DNA of 64,000 nucleotides, taken from the NCBI RefSeq assembly GCF_011317445.1, contig NZ_JAAAPL010000001.1:1240001-1304000 (forward strand), in the 5' to 3' direction. This document shows positions 26,041-35,114 of the stretch, piece after piece (the stretch's first letter is position 1; every line of letters begins with the position of its first letter). The DNA is from Chelativorans multitrophicus (GTDB lineage Bacteria > Pseudomonadota > Alphaproteobacteria > Rhizobiales > Rhizobiaceae). The position numbers and the translations under genes are program-made. The notes beneath the pieces were generated by a model, which ran no database searches, had not been told where the DNA came from, and saw nothing but the letters and a program-made list of their open reading frames with translations.

Positions 26041-27504
26041 ATGTCGCTTACAAGTGCTCTGAATATCGCCCAGTCGGCGCTGTTCAATACGTCACGTCAG
26101 ACGAGCATCGTTTCGCGCAACATCTCCGAGGCCTCAAACCCAGACTATGCCCGGCGCGCAGCGAGCCTGGTCAGCACCAATTCAGGCGCACAGATCGGTG
26201 ACATCCGCCGCGCGACCGATGAGGTGCTCTTTCGGCAGAATCTCGCAGCCCAATCCAGCTGGAACGGGCAATCCTTTCTTTCTCGGGGCCTCGACAGGCT
26301 TCAAATCAACGTAAACGGGGTCGACAACGCCTCATCGCCCGCCACAGCATTAAGCAAGCTGCGGGAGGCGCTGCAGACTTACGCTGCCACGCCATCCAAC
26401 CGCACTTTGGCGGAAAATGCCGTTGAGGCCGCACGGCAGATGGTGCTCTCACTGAACAGCGGTACAGCCGCTATCCAGTCTTTCCGCACCGACATCGACC
26501 AGGAAATCTCGGCCTCTGTCGATGATCTGAACAGGCTTTTGGCGGAATTCGAAACCGTCAATACGCAAATCGTGTCCGGTACGCGCACCGGCCGGGACGT
26601 ATCCGATATGCTCGACCGGCGCGATGCCCTGCTCAAGCAGATTTCTGCCTATCTGCCAGTCTCCACCATAACGCGCGCCAACAACGATATGGTGCTTACG
26701 ACCACCGGAGGCGTTACCCTTTTCGAGACCGTCCCGCGGCCGGTCAGCTTCACGGCAAACAATGCCTATGCCGCCGGGACGCTGGGCAACGCGGTTTATG
26801 TGGATGGCGTGCCGCTTTCGCCGGGAGCAGGCGGCGGCAACACCACCGCGTCAGGAAGCCTTGCAGCCAATCTGCAGTTGCGCGACGAGATCGCCGTACA
26901 GATGCAGCGGCAGCTCGATGAGATCGCACGCGGGCTCGTCTCAGTCTTTGCGGAGTCGGATCCGAGCGGGACGCTTAGCGATGCCGCAGGGCTGTTTACC
27001 TGGCCGGGCGGTCCGGCCTTGCCTGCCGACGGCATTCTGGTGGACGGACTCGCCGGTAGAATCAGCGTCAATCCGGCGATGGATTCGAGAGCGGGCGGCG
27101 ATCCGGAGCTTCTGCGCGATGGTGGAGCGAATGGCACCGCCTATCTTCACAACACGACCGGCGCCGCTTCATACTCCGGCCTTCTCAACAGCTTCGTGGA
27201 AAGACTGGAGACGCCGCAGCTTTTCGACCCCGCGACCGGACTCGGCAGTTCGCAAAGCCTCTTTTCCTTCTCGGTGGAGACCATCGGCTGGCTTGAGGGA
27301 CTTCGGCAGCAGTCTGCAAGCGGCATGGCCGCAAAGGAAGCTCTGGCAAGCCACACTGCCACCGCGCTTGCGAACACAACGGGCGTGAATATCGACGAGG
27401 AGATGGCACTGCTTCTTGAGCTGGAGCATTCATATCAGGCATCGGCCCGCCTCATGTCCGTGATTGACGAGATGCTTGCCAATCTGATGGAGGTGGCGCG
27501 CTAG
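26041..27504 (+). CDS. flgK: Hook-filament junction protein FlgK
   Basis: FlgK (HAP1) joins hook to filament. The 487 residues have the conserved ends (MSLTSALNIAQSALFNTSRQTSIVSRNISEASNPDYARR; ending GVNIDEEMALLLELEHSYQASARLMSVIDEMLANLM). It is followed one base later by flgL. The rhizobial FlgK is shorter than the enteric one (about 550). Confidence 0.95.
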   Translation: MSLTSALNIAQSALFNTSRQTSIVSRNISEASNPDYARRAASLVSTNSGAQIGDIRRATDEVLFRQNLAAQSSWNGQSFLSRGLDRLQINVNGVDNASSPATALSKLREALQTYAATPSNRTLAENAVEAARQMVLSLNSGTAAIQSFRTDIDQEISASVDDLNRLLAEFETVNTQIVSGTRTGRDVSDMLDRRDALLKQISAYLPVSTITRANNDMVLTTTGGVTLFETVPRPVSFTANNAYAAGTLGNAVYVDGVPLSPGAGGGNTTASGSLAANLQLRDEIAVQMQRQLDEIARGLVSVFAESDPSGTLSDAAGLFTWPGGPALPADGILVDGLAGRISVNPAMDSRAGGDPELLRDGGANGTAYLHNTTGAASYSGLLNSFVERLETPQLFDPATGLGSSQSLFSFSVETIGWLEGLRQQSASGMAAKEALASHTATALANTTGVNIDEEMALLLELEHSYQASARLMSVIDEMLANLMEVAR

Positions 27505-27505
27505 G

Positions 27506-28555
27506 ATGAAAGTGTCTTTCGTCTCCACCAGCGCGATCTCGCAGACGCTCCGCTACCAGATGATGCGGATGCAGGCCGACCTGGTGAAAAACCAGAAAGA
27601 GCTCGACAGCGGACGATTGGCGGACCCCGGCGCTACGCTCGGCGCCCGCGCCGGTTTCAGCTTCTCCATGGACCGCGAGATCTCGCGATTGGAGAACGTG
27701 ATCGACGCCAACAGCCTTGCCGCCAACAGGCTTACCGCCACTCAGAATAACCTTACGCAGCTGACCGACATCAGCCAGGAACTGCTCGCCACACTGTCGG
27801 CAGCCCTGTCCGGCGTGAACGATACCTCGATCGTGAAAAGCGGAGCGACGCGCGCCCTGGAGTCCATGACCAGCGTGCTCAACAGCAATTTCAATGGCGA
27901 GTATTTGTTTGCCGGCATCAACACCGATGTGAAACCCATCAATGATTTCACCGATCCTGCTTCGCCCAACAAAGCGCAGTTCGACGCTCAGTTCCTGGCA
28001 TTCTTCGGCTTTGCCCAGAACGATCCGGCCGCAAGCGGCATAACCGCGTCTCAAATCGAGGATTTTCTGGACACGGTCATCGAGCCCGCCTTCATGGGGA
28101 CCGGCTGGAGCGACGCCTGGTCTGGTGCATCCGATGAGAAGATTACCAGCCGTATCGCCGCCAATGAAACGGCCGAGACATCCACCACCGCCAACGGCGC
28201 CGGGATGCGCAAGCTCGCCATGGCCTCCGCCGTGCTATCTGAGTTTCTGGAGATACCGTTGGGCGATGAGGCGCGCCAAACGCTTTATCAGCGCACCACC
28301 AGCCTTGTCGGCGAGGCCATTCCGGCCATCGCATCCGTTCAAGCGGAGGTCGGTCTGGCCGAGACGCGCCTTCAGGATGCGACCGACCGAATCTCGTCAC
28401 AGATCGACCTTTTCAAGACATTCATCCGTGATCTGGAGGGTGTCGATCCTTACGAGGCGTCGACCCGCGTGAACGAGATCCTGACGCAGATCGAGCTCTC
28501 CTACGCGCTCACCTCGCGCATCCAGCAACTCAGCCTCCTCCGGTATCTGCCGTAG
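27506..28555 (+). CDS. flgL: Hook-filament junction protein FlgL
   Basis: FlgL (HAP3) is the second hook-filament adapter and is a flagellin-like protein. The 349 residues have the N-terminal helix MKVSFVSTSAISQTLRYQMMRMQADLVKNQKELDSGRLADPG and the C-terminal repeat of flagellin D0 character. The segment NFNGEYLFAGINTDVKPI is typical of FlgL. It starts one base after flgK. Confidence 0.94.
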   Translation: MKVSFVSTSAISQTLRYQMMRMQADLVKNQKELDSGRLADPGATLGARAGFSFSMDREISRLENVIDANSLAANRLTATQNNLTQLTDISQELLATLSAALSGVNDTSIVKSGATRALESMTSVLNSNFNGEYLFAGINTDVKPINDFTDPASPNKAQFDAQFLAFFGFAQNDPAASGITASQIEDFLDTVIEPAFMGTGWSDAWSGASDEKITSRIAANETAETSTTANGAGMRKLAMASAVLSEFLEIPLGDEARQTLYQRTTSLVGEAIPAIASVQAEVGLAETRLQDATDRISSQIDLFKTFIRDLEGVDPYEASTRVNEILTQIELSYALTSRIQQLSLLRYLP

Positions 28556-28576
28556 CCAAGCGAGACGAAAGAAACG

Positions 28577-28924
28577 ATGTACCAATTTTCATACAGCGAA
28601 GTTCTGTCCGACTCGGTGGCCGATGCAAAGGATCGCGAGCGGCAGTTGCTGACGAGGTCGATCGATCTCCTGACGCAGGCGCGCGAGGCAGGGCCACGTT
28701 CCCGCGAGGCGATCGAAGCCATCCTCTTCATGAACAGGGTATGGACGTCGCTGGTCGAAGATCTCGGTGATCCGGGAAACGCGCTGCCGAAGGAGCTGCG
28801 CGCAAACCTAATCTCCATCGGTCTTTGGCTCCTACGTGAGGGCGAAGAGGTGCGGCAGGGCCGCTCCGACAATTTCGACGGGCTCATCGAAATTTCGCAA
28901 ATCATACGCGACGGCTTGCGATGA
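28577..28924 (+). CDS. flaF: Flagellin assembly/regulatory protein FlaF
   Basis: FlaF is a small alphaproteobacterial protein needed for flagellin production and secretion, acting as flagellin chaperone together with FlbT. The 115 residues include the family pattern [27 protein letters not shown] and [23 protein letters not shown]. The stop overlaps flbT (ATGA). Confidence 0.94.
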   Translation: MYQFSYSEVLSDSVADAKDRERQLLTRSIDLLTQAREAGPRSREAIEAILFMNRVWTSLVEDLGDPGNALPKELRANLISIGLWLLREGEEVRQGRSDNFDGLIEISQIIRDGLR

Positions 28925-29358
28925 AAAACACGTTCAGGATTTCGCTCAAGGCAGGCGAAAAGATCTATGTGAACGGGGCGGTGATCAAGGTCGACCGCAA
29001 GGTCTCGCTGGAGTTCCTTAACGACGTCCAGTTCTTGCTCCAGCAGCACGTGCTCCAGCCGGAGGATGCCAACACTCCGCTGCGCCAGCTTTACTTCATC
29101 GTGCAGGTGATGCTGATGGGCCCCGAAGGCGCGGATAAGACGAGGCCGCTCCTCAAGGACATGCTGGACAACCTGCTTGCCACCTTCCGTAACGAGCGGA
29201 TTCTTGCTGGCCTCAAGCATGTCGACTCGCTTGTCTGTGAAGGCCAGATTTATGAGGCGCTGAAGGCGATCCGGGCGCTCTATCCGATTGAGGAAGAGAT
29301 TCTCTCGGCAGGGCGCCAGCAGGAACAAGCCATATTCGCCAAGGCCGTGGGAGAATAA
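28921..29358 (+). CDS. flbT: Flagellin post-transcriptional regulator FlbT
   Basis: FlbT binds the 5' leader of flagellin mRNA in Caulobacter and limits its translation before hook completion. The 145 residues match the family: [62 protein letters not shown]. Its likely targets here are the two flagellin leaders; the first contains a nested hairpin. Confidence 0.95.
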   Translation: MKNTFRISLKAGEKIYVNGAVIKVDRKVSLEFLNDVQFLLQQHVLQPEDANTPLRQLYFIVQVMLMGPEGADKTRPLLKDMLDNLLATFRNERILAGLKHVDSLVCEGQIYEALKAIRALYPIEEEILSAGRQQEQAIFAKAVGE

Positions 29359-29360
29359 AG

Positions 29361-29750
29361 ATGAATGTCTCGACCGTGACGTCAACTCCGCAAAACCAGC
29401 AGACGGCGTTGGCCCCGCAGACGGTGGACTATCAGTCTTTCCTTCGGCTGCTCGTCGCACAAATGAAGAATCAGGACCCGACCAGCCCGATGGAATCCAC
29501 GGATTACGTGGCCCAGCTTGCGACCTTCTCCCAGGTGGAACAGTCGGTGCAGATGAATTCGAAGCTGGAGCAGATCCTTGCTGCCTCGGCGCTTTCCCAA
29601 GCAGGCGGCGTGATCGGCCGTGAGATAACCTCGGCGGACGGGAGCGTGACGGGGATAGTCAAGGAGGTAAAGCTTTATAGCGACGGGGTCATCGCAAAGC
29701 TTGAGAGCGGACAAGAAGTGGTCGTCGGCCCCGGTGTCGTGATAAGCTGA
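29361..29750 (+). CDS. flgD: Hook cap/scaffold protein FlgD (short form)
   Basis: FlgD forms the cap that guides hook assembly. The 129-residue sequence has the conserved N-terminal segment (VDYQSFLRLLVAQMKNQDPTSPMESTDYVAQLATFSQVEQSVQMNSKLEQIL). It lacks most of the C-terminal FlgD-like Ig/tudor domains of enteric FlgD (about 230 residues), as is common in rhizobia. It begins three bases after flbT and ends one base before fliQ. Confidence 0.94.
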   Translation: MNVSTVTSTPQNQQTALAPQTVDYQSFLRLLVAQMKNQDPTSPMESTDYVAQLATFSQVEQSVQMNSKLEQILAASALSQAGGVIGREITSADGSVTGIVKEVKLYSDGVIAKLESGQEVVVGPGVVIS

Positions 29751-29751
29751 A

Positions 29752-30018
29752 ATGAACGAGGCGGACGCTCTCGATATTGTCCAATATGCGATTTGGACAG
29801 TGCTTCTGGCGTCCGGCCCGGCCGTGATCGTCGCCATGGTCGTCGGTGTCGGAATAGCGCTGGTCCAGGCTCTTACGCAGGTTCAGGAAATCACCCTCAC
29901 TTTCGTGCCGAAGATTGTCGCCATCATGCTCGCAATCGCCCTGTCGGGCCCGTTCGTCGGCACGCAGATCTCCTCCTTCACGAATGTGATCTTTCAGCGG
30001 ATCGAGAACGGATTTTAA
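29752..30018 (+). CDS. fliQ: Flagellar export gate protein FliQ
   Basis: FliQ is a small export gate subunit. The 88 residues give two membrane helices, with the conserved end LTQVQEITLTFVPKIVAIMLAIALSGPFVG. Here fliQ is apart from fliP and next to flhA and fliR, as in Sinorhizobium. Confidence 0.95.
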   Translation: MNEADALDIVQYAIWTVLLASGPAVIVAMVVGVGIALVQALTQVQEITLTFVPKIVAIMLAIALSGPFVGTQISSFTNVIFQRIENGF

Positions 30019-30100
30019 ACTTTCGGCCTGCCGATTCAGGCATTGTTTCCGCCCTCGCACAAGCTTCAGCCGCTAAGTTCATGCTTCGATGGAGGCATGA

Positions 30101-32188
30101 ATGGCTGCAACCGAGAGCATACTTATCCCGCAACCGGCGAAGCATGGCCGCGATATCGGCTTCGCCCTCGGCGTGGTTATCATCCTCTCAGTCCTTTTCC
30201 TGCCGATCCCGGCCTTCCTGATCGATATCGGGCTCGCATTCTCCATCGCTTTTTCCGTTCTCATCCTGATGGTGGCGCTCTGGATACAGCGGCCCCTCGA
30301 CTTCTCGTCCTTTCCAACCATCCTCCTCATTTCCACCATGCTGCGCCTGTCGCTCAACATTGCCACGACGCGCATGATCCTTTCGGAAGGGAATGAGGGA
30401 ACGAACGCAGCCGGGTATGTGATCGGCGGCTTTGCCCAACTCGTGATGGGCGGCGATTTCGTTATCGGACTAATCATCTTCCTCATCCTGATCGTGGTGA
30501 ACTTCGTCGTCATCACAAAAGGCTCCACCCGTATCGCCGAAGTCGGCGCGCGCTTTACGCTCGATGCCATTCCCGGCAAACAGATGTCGATCGACGCCGA
30601 TCTTTCAGCAGGCCTTATCGACGAGAAGGAAGCGCAGAACCGCCGGCGGGAACTGGAGGAGGAAAGCGCATTTTTCGGCGCGATGGACGGCGCGTCGAAG
30701 TTCGTGCGCGGGGATGCGATCGCCGGCCTCATCATCACCGCCATCAATATCGTCGGCGGCATCGCCATTGGCTATGCCAGGCACGGGATGGAGCTCGGCG
30801 ACGCGGCAGACGTCTTCACCAAGCTCTCGGTGGGCGACGGGCTTGTCTCGCAGATCCCGGCCCTCATCGTCTCCCTCGCGGCGGGTCTTCTGGTCTCCAA
30901 GGGCGGCACGCGAGGCTCCGCCGAACAGGCGGTCTTCGGCCAGCTCGGCGCCTATCCGCGTGCGCTCTTCGTTGCGGCCATGCTTCTGGCGCTGCTGGCC
31001 CTGATGCCGGGCCTGCCTGCCCTGCCCTTCCTTGCGCTCGGCGGTGTCATGGCCGGCCTTGCTTATCTGTTACCGCAGCAAGAAAGGGAGCGAGCGGCAG
31101 AGGCCGAAGAAGCAAAGCGGCAACAGCAGGCCGCGGCCACGGAAGAAGAGCAGAACTCCGTCAAATCCTCGCTCAAGACGGCCGAGATCGAGCTTCTCAT
31201 CGGCAAGCAGCTCTCCACGCGCCTGATTGCCTCGCATCAGGAGCTTGCATACCGCATGAACAAGATGCGGAAGAAATTCGCGACGCAGTACGGCTTCGTC
31301 GTTCCCGAGGTGCGCCTTGCGGACGAATTCTCCATTCCGCCCAAAAGCTACCAGATCAAGATTCACGGCACGGTCGTGTCGGAACACCAGTTACGCGTGG
31401 GCGAACTGATGGTGCTTCTCGGCAACAAGCCCGCGCCATCCCTCCCCGGCGAGGAGGTGAAGGAACCTGCATTCGGCATGCGCGCTTATTCCGTCCCCGA
31501 GATGTTTGCCGAGGACCTGAAGAATGAACGGCTTGCCTATGCGGACAATATGGCGGTCCTGCTCACGCATCTCTCGGAGGTCATTCGCAACAATCTACCG
31601 CAACTGCTTTCCTATAAGGACATGAAGGCGCTGATCGAGCGGCTGGACCCCGAATACCGGAAGCTTTGCGATGAGATCTGCTCGTCTCACATCACTTATC
31701 CGGGCTTGCAGGCAGTGCTGAAATTGCTGCTTGCCGAACGCATTTCGATCCGCAACCTGCACCTGATCATCGAAGCCATCGCAGAGATCGCGCCGCATAT
31801 CCGCCGCACGGAGCAGATCGTCGAGCATGTGCGCATCCGCATGGCGCAGCAGATCTGCGGTGATCTCAGCGACGGCGGAGTGCTCAAAGTGCTGCGGCTC
31901 GGCAGCCGCTGGGATCTCGCCTTCCACCAGGCGCTGAAGCGCGACCCGAAAGGCGAGGTGCGCGAATTCGATATCGACCCGCGCCAACTTGAGGAATTCG
32001 GCCAGGAGGCGGCAAAAGCCGTCAAGACTCATCTCGACGCCGGTGAACGCTTCGTGCTGGTGACCGCGCCCGAAGCCAGGCCCTATGTGCGCATGATCAT
32101 CGAACGACTATTCCCGACCCTGCCGGTGCTCAGCCATGTGGAGATCGCAAAGGGCGTGGAGATCCAGGTGCTGGGGAGCGTGTCCTAA
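30101..32188 (+). CDS. flhA: Flagellar export gate protein FlhA
   Basis: FlhA is the large gate subunit whose cytoplasmic ring receives chaperone-substrate complexes and drives proton-coupled export. The 695-residue protein has eight membrane segments in the first 330 residues, the FHIPEP loop ([48 protein letters not shown]) and the cytoplasmic domain after the linker. The ATG at 30101 has GGAGG five bases upstream. Confidence 0.97.
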   Translation: MAATESILIPQPAKHGRDIGFALGVVIILSVLFLPIPAFLIDIGLAFSIAFSVLILMVALWIQRPLDFSSFPTILLISTMLRLSLNIATTRMILSEGNEGTNAAGYVIGGFAQLVMGGDFVIGLIIFLILIVVNFVVITKGSTRIAEVGARFTLDAIPGKQMSIDADLSAGLIDEKEAQNRRRELEEESAFFGAMDGASKFVRGDAIAGLIITAINIVGGIAIGYARHGMELGDAADVFTKLSVGDGLVSQIPALIVSLAAGLLVSKGGTRGSAEQAVFGQLGAYPRALFVAAMLLALLALMPGLPALPFLALGGVMAGLAYLLPQQERERAAEAEEAKRQQQAAATEEEQNSVKSSLKTAEIELLIGKQLSTRLIASHQELAYRMNKMRKKFATQYGFVVPEVRLADEFSIPPKSYQIKIHGTVVSEHQLRVGELMVLLGNKPAPSLPGEEVKEPAFGMRAYSVPEMFAEDLKNERLAYADNMAVLLTHLSEVIRNNLPQLLSYKDMKALIERLDPEYRKLCDEICSSHITYPGLQAVLKLLLAERISIRNLHLIIEAIAEIAPHIRRTEQIVEHVRIRMAQQICGDLSDGGVLKVLRLGSRWDLAFHQALKRDPKGEVREFDIDPRQLEEFGQEAAKAVKTHLDAGERFVLVTAPEARPYVRMIIERLFPTLPVLSHVEIAKGVEIQVLGSVS

Positions 32189-32315
32189 ATCAAAGATGCT
32201 TTGCTCTTTCGCACCTCTCTCTGGCCTGCCGGCCATCATCCGCCGCAAGAGCGGGGATTGCGGAAGCTCCTGCTCCCCTTCCGTCGCCGCGACCTGCTGG
32301 ACGGAGCGATAACGC

Positions 32316-33062
32316 ATGCCCGAGACCGCGATTCTCGCAGCCTTCCTCGCCTTTTGCCGTGTGGGGGCATGCTTCATGCTGATGCCGGGCCTGGGGAGCG
32401 CGCGCGTTCCCATGCAGGTAAGATTGTTCGTGGCCGTCGGTGCATCACTCGCGCTTCTCGCGCATCTATGGGACGTGATTGCGCCTCATGCGTCGGATCG
32501 CCCGGACATCCTCCTCCTGCTCATCGGATCGGAAATTCTGATCGGATCGTTGATTGGGCTCGTGGCACGGCTTTACGTTCTGGCCCTGCAATTCATCGGC
32601 TCGGCAATCGCGTTGATGACGGGCTTCGGGATGGCAGCGGGCGGAGTGGCGATCGAGGAAAACGAACCGCAGCCTGCCGTCGCCGCGCTCATCTCCTTCT
32701 CCGCGCTCATGTTGCTGTTCGTGCTCAACTTTCACCACGCCATCATAGAAGCGTTGGTTGCCTCCTACCGGCTGGCGCCGATCGAAGCGCTGTTCGACCC
32801 GCGAGCCGCGCTCACGGACATTGCCGATACGCTTTCGGAAGCATTCTTTGTGATGATCCGGCTGGGCAGCCCGTTTGTGGCCTATGCGATCCTGATAAAT
32901 CTCGCTTTCGGCTTCATCAACAAGCTGACACCGCAGATTCCCATCTATTTCATATCGCTGCCCTTCGTCATTGCGGGCGGGCTACTGCTTCTTTATTTCG
33001 GCATCGGCACTTTTCTTTCCTTGTTTGCCGATGGGTTCTTTCCCACAACGCTCGGCAGGTGA
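32316..33062 (+). CDS. fliR: Flagellar export gate protein FliR
   Basis: FliR completes the FliP/Q/R pore. It has 248 residues with about six membrane segments, the start MPETAILAAFLAFCRVGACFMLMPGLGSARVPMQVRLFVA, and the conserved SEAFFVMIRLGSPFVAYAILINLAFGFINKLTPQIPIYF. A 127-base gap separates it from flhA and the next gene starts two bases after its stop. Confidence 0.95.
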   Translation: MPETAILAAFLAFCRVGACFMLMPGLGSARVPMQVRLFVAVGASLALLAHLWDVIAPHASDRPDILLLLIGSEILIGSLIGLVARLYVLALQFIGSAIALMTGFGMAAGGVAIEENEPQPAVAALISFSALMLLFVLNFHHAIIEALVASYRLAPIEALFDPRAALTDIADTLSEAFFVMIRLGSPFVAYAILINLAFGFINKLTPQIPIYFISLPFVIAGGLLLLYFGIGTFLSLFADGFFPTTLGR

Positions 33063-33064
33063 GG

Positions 33065-33445
33065 ATGGCAACGCCCCAAAAGCTGGCAAGGCTTCTGCTT
33101 CTGCAACAGCGCCTGAAAAAGCTTCATGAAGCCAAGCAGGCGGCATTCCTGAGGGAAGCGTCCGCGGCTGAAAGGGAAGCGGCGGAAATCGCCGAACAGC
33201 TTCAGAACCCTGCCGGCCTCTCAGCCCTTTTTCCGGACCTTTATCACAACCGGATCGGGCGCGCGCTCGCCCGCTGCGACAGCAACCGTGAAAAAGCTGC
33301 GCAGGAATCAACAAAGATCCTGGAGGCCGATGCACGGGCAAAGATGGTGGAGAACGCCCATCGCGAAGCCCTGCGCAAAAGTGAGCGGGCCGACGAGGAA
33401 AAAGCGATTCTGGAGCTTCTACAGGCCGTCAAAGCCGGCAACTGA
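33065..33445 (+). CDS. FliJ-like coiled-coil protein (candidate)
   Basis: The 126-residue product, from the ATG at 33065, is almost entirely helical and charged, with heptad patterns at about 6-50 (LARLLLLQQRLKKLHEAKQAAFLREASAAEREAAEIAEQL) and 80-122. Size, coiled-coil character and lack of a signal peptide suit FliJ, the export-gate activator that binds FliI and FlhA. No FliJ gene is otherwise evident in this cluster. Short helical proteins have little family signal, so other export chaperones are possible. It follows fliR by two bases. Confidence 0.55.
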   Translation: MATPQKLARLLLLQQRLKKLHEAKQAAFLREASAAEREAAEIAEQLQNPAGLSALFPDLYHNRIGRALARCDSNREKAAQESTKILEADARAKMVENAHREALRKSERADEEKAILELLQAVKAGN

Positions 33446-33520
33446 TGGCCATGCGCACGGGAGCAAGTCTGCGGCAAGCTTCCCCTGTCATATAGGTGGT
33501 GTTGGAGGACTGAAAGAACC

Positions 33521-34057
33521 GTGGCGATATCCCCCCCTGGCGATATTCTTCTTGAGGTGGCCCGCGCCGCCGTGCCTGAACAGGCTGAGGCAGCCCGTGC
33601 GCGGCTCCAATCCTTGGCAAAGCCGGATACGCCTTTCGAAGACCCAGCCGTTGAACGCACTGCGGCAGTGCGTGCAGAACCCGCTGGCACAGGAGTGCCG
33701 GAGTCCTTCATGCGCTTCGAGGCGCTGGTGCTTGAAAGCTTCATGCAGAGCATGCTGCCCGCGGAAAACGATGCGGTTTTCGGCGGGGGCCTCTCGGGGG
33801 AAATGTGGCGCGGCCTCCTGGCGCAACAATTGGGTGAGACCCTGGCCAAGCGCGGAGGCATCGGGATCGCCGAGCGTATCCTGGGCGACCATTACCTCGT
33901 CGACGGGCGGAAAGTGCCGCTGGCCGGTGTTTCATCTGGCCCGGAGGCCGAGCACGCGGCCGAACAGGCAACACTCTCCACTGCTCTCGTTCAGGACATC
34001 GAGCGCGGGGCTTTCAAAGCTCTGGTTGGCGATAGGTCGGCCGAAGAAGCGAAATAA
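33521..34057 (+). CDS. FlgJ-type rod-binding domain protein without muramidase domain (GTG start)
   Basis: This 178-residue protein corresponds to the N-terminal rod-capping domain of FlgJ: FEALVLESFMQSMLPAENDAVFGGGLSGEMWRGLLAQQLGETLAKRGGIGIAERIL. The C-terminal muramidase domain of enteric FlgJ is absent; the transglycosylase at 23287 may supply that activity. The start is a GTG at 33521 with GGAGG about 12 bases upstream, a rather long spacing. It begins a small group with the FlgN-like and anchored hypothetical genes. Confidence 0.85.
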   Translation: MAISPPGDILLEVARAAVPEQAEAARARLQSLAKPDTPFEDPAVERTAAVRAEPAGTGVPESFMRFEALVLESFMQSMLPAENDAVFGGGLSGEMWRGLLAQQLGETLAKRGGIGIAERILGDHYLVDGRKVPLAGVSSGPEAEHAAEQATLSTALVQDIERGAFKALVGDRSAEEAK

Positions 34058-34075
34058 CAACAACGCGGAACTGTT

Positions 34076-34474
34076 ATGTACGATCTGATCCCCCAAACTG
34101 CTCTGGCCTCCGGCAATTCACCCGACCAACGCAGCGCCGGCCTGTTGAGCCTCATCACAAGGATCGAGGAGAGCATTGAAGCCGAAACGGTCGCACTCCG
34201 CGCCAATCCGCGTTTCGATATCAAGGCATCGAATGCCCGCAAGAGCCGTTACCTGCATGAGCTCAGCATGGTGGTCAGAACCATCCGCGAGGGAGATCTT
34301 GGTGCCGATCACCGCGAGGCCCTGGTGCGGCTGCGTACCAAGCTTACGCAAAATGAAGCGGCGCTGCGGGCTCATCTCAGTGCGGTGGGCGAGGTTGCGA
34401 CCCTGCTTCAGGACGCCATCCGCCAAGCACAGGCCGACGGGACTTACTCCGTGCGGGAATTCGGCGGGAAATAG
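34076..34474 (+). CDS. FlgN-like flagellar chaperone (candidate)
   Basis: The 132-residue acidic/helical protein resembles FlgN-type chaperones of FlgK and FlgL in size and in its two helices (LLSLITRIEESIEAETVALRANPRF; then KLTQNEAALRAHLSAVGEVATLLQDAIRQAQADGTYS). Genes of this type lie next to flgJ-like genes in several rhizobia. There is no decisive motif, so the call is tentative. It lies 18 bases after the FlgJ-type gene. Confidence 0.6.
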   Translation: MYDLIPQTALASGNSPDQRSAGLLSLITRIEESIEAETVALRANPRFDIKASNARKSRYLHELSMVVRTIREGDLGADHREALVRLRTKLTQNEAALRAHLSAVGEVATLLQDAIRQAQADGTYSVREFGGK

Positions 34475-34479
34475 CTGCC

Positions 34480-34965
34480 ATGTTCAAGTTTCTCCTAGCA
34501 GCCGTATGGATCAGCGCCGCCACATTGGCTGCCGTGTTCTACTCCTTTCAAGCCTCCCAGGCTCGTAGCAATGCCGCGCCACCGCCGCCATTCTTCGGGG
34601 GCCTCGATTATGTGCGCACGAATGTCATGTCCGTGCCGGTTGTCAAGGAAGGGGGAGTCGGCGGCTATTTTCTCGTGCGCCTGGTCTACACGGTGGAACC
34701 CGAACGGCTGAAGGCACTTTCGATTCCCACAGACGTCCTGCTCATCGACCAACTGCACTCCTATCTCTATGGAAACCCGCAGATCGATTTTTCCGCAAAG
34801 GAGAGCGTTGATCTCGACGCACTGCGAAACGGCATCCGTGACAGCATCAATGCGCGTGTAGGCGAGCAACTCATACATGAGGTGCTGGTTGAGCAGGTCG
34901 ATTATCTTTCCAAGGCCGACATCCGCGACAACGCGATTCGCCGGCGTATCGGCCCAGATTCCTGA
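34480..34965 (+). CDS. Membrane-anchored hypothetical protein at end of flagellar cluster
   Basis: The 161-residue product begins with one hydrophobic segment (MFKFLLAAVWISAATLAAVFY) acting as anchor or signal, a proline-rich linker, and a periplasmic domain of about 120 residues (YFLVRLVYTVEPERLKALSIPTDVLLIDQLHSYLYG ending EVLVEQVDYLSKADIRDN). Topology and the end segment recall FliL-type proteins, but I cannot show homology. It starts five bases after the FlgN-like gene, so it is probably in the flagellar operon. Confidence 0.65.
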   Translation: MFKFLLAAVWISAATLAAVFYSFQASQARSNAAPPPPFFGGLDYVRTNVMSVPVVKEGGVGGYFLVRLVYTVEPERLKALSIPTDVLLIDQLHSYLYGNPQIDFSAKESVDLDALRNGIRDSINARVGEQLIHEVLVEQVDYLSKADIRDNAIRRRIGPDS

Positions 34966-35080
34966 TCGGAAGGATGACAATGCGTCATCCTGCACACCTG
35001 CCTGCCCGCATCTCCGATTAATTCACATCGAAGCCGACGCTCTGGATCAGAGCCGCGACATCTGATAGACATTCTCAAAT

Positions 35081-35094
35081 TGAAATCGATTTCA
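35081..35094. promoter_or_regulatory. Palindromic operator TGAAATCGATTTCA (probable LacI-family site)
   Basis: A perfect 14-base palindrome with a central CG lies 20 bases upstream of the start of the binding-protein gene. Central-CG palindromes of this size are typical operators of LacI/GalR regulators, and the operon itself encodes such a regulator at 39679. Repression of the operon and autoregulation are therefore likely; binding is inferred. Confidence 0.75.
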
Positions 35095-35114
35095 TCGGTT
35101 CAGTGGAGGAGAGA

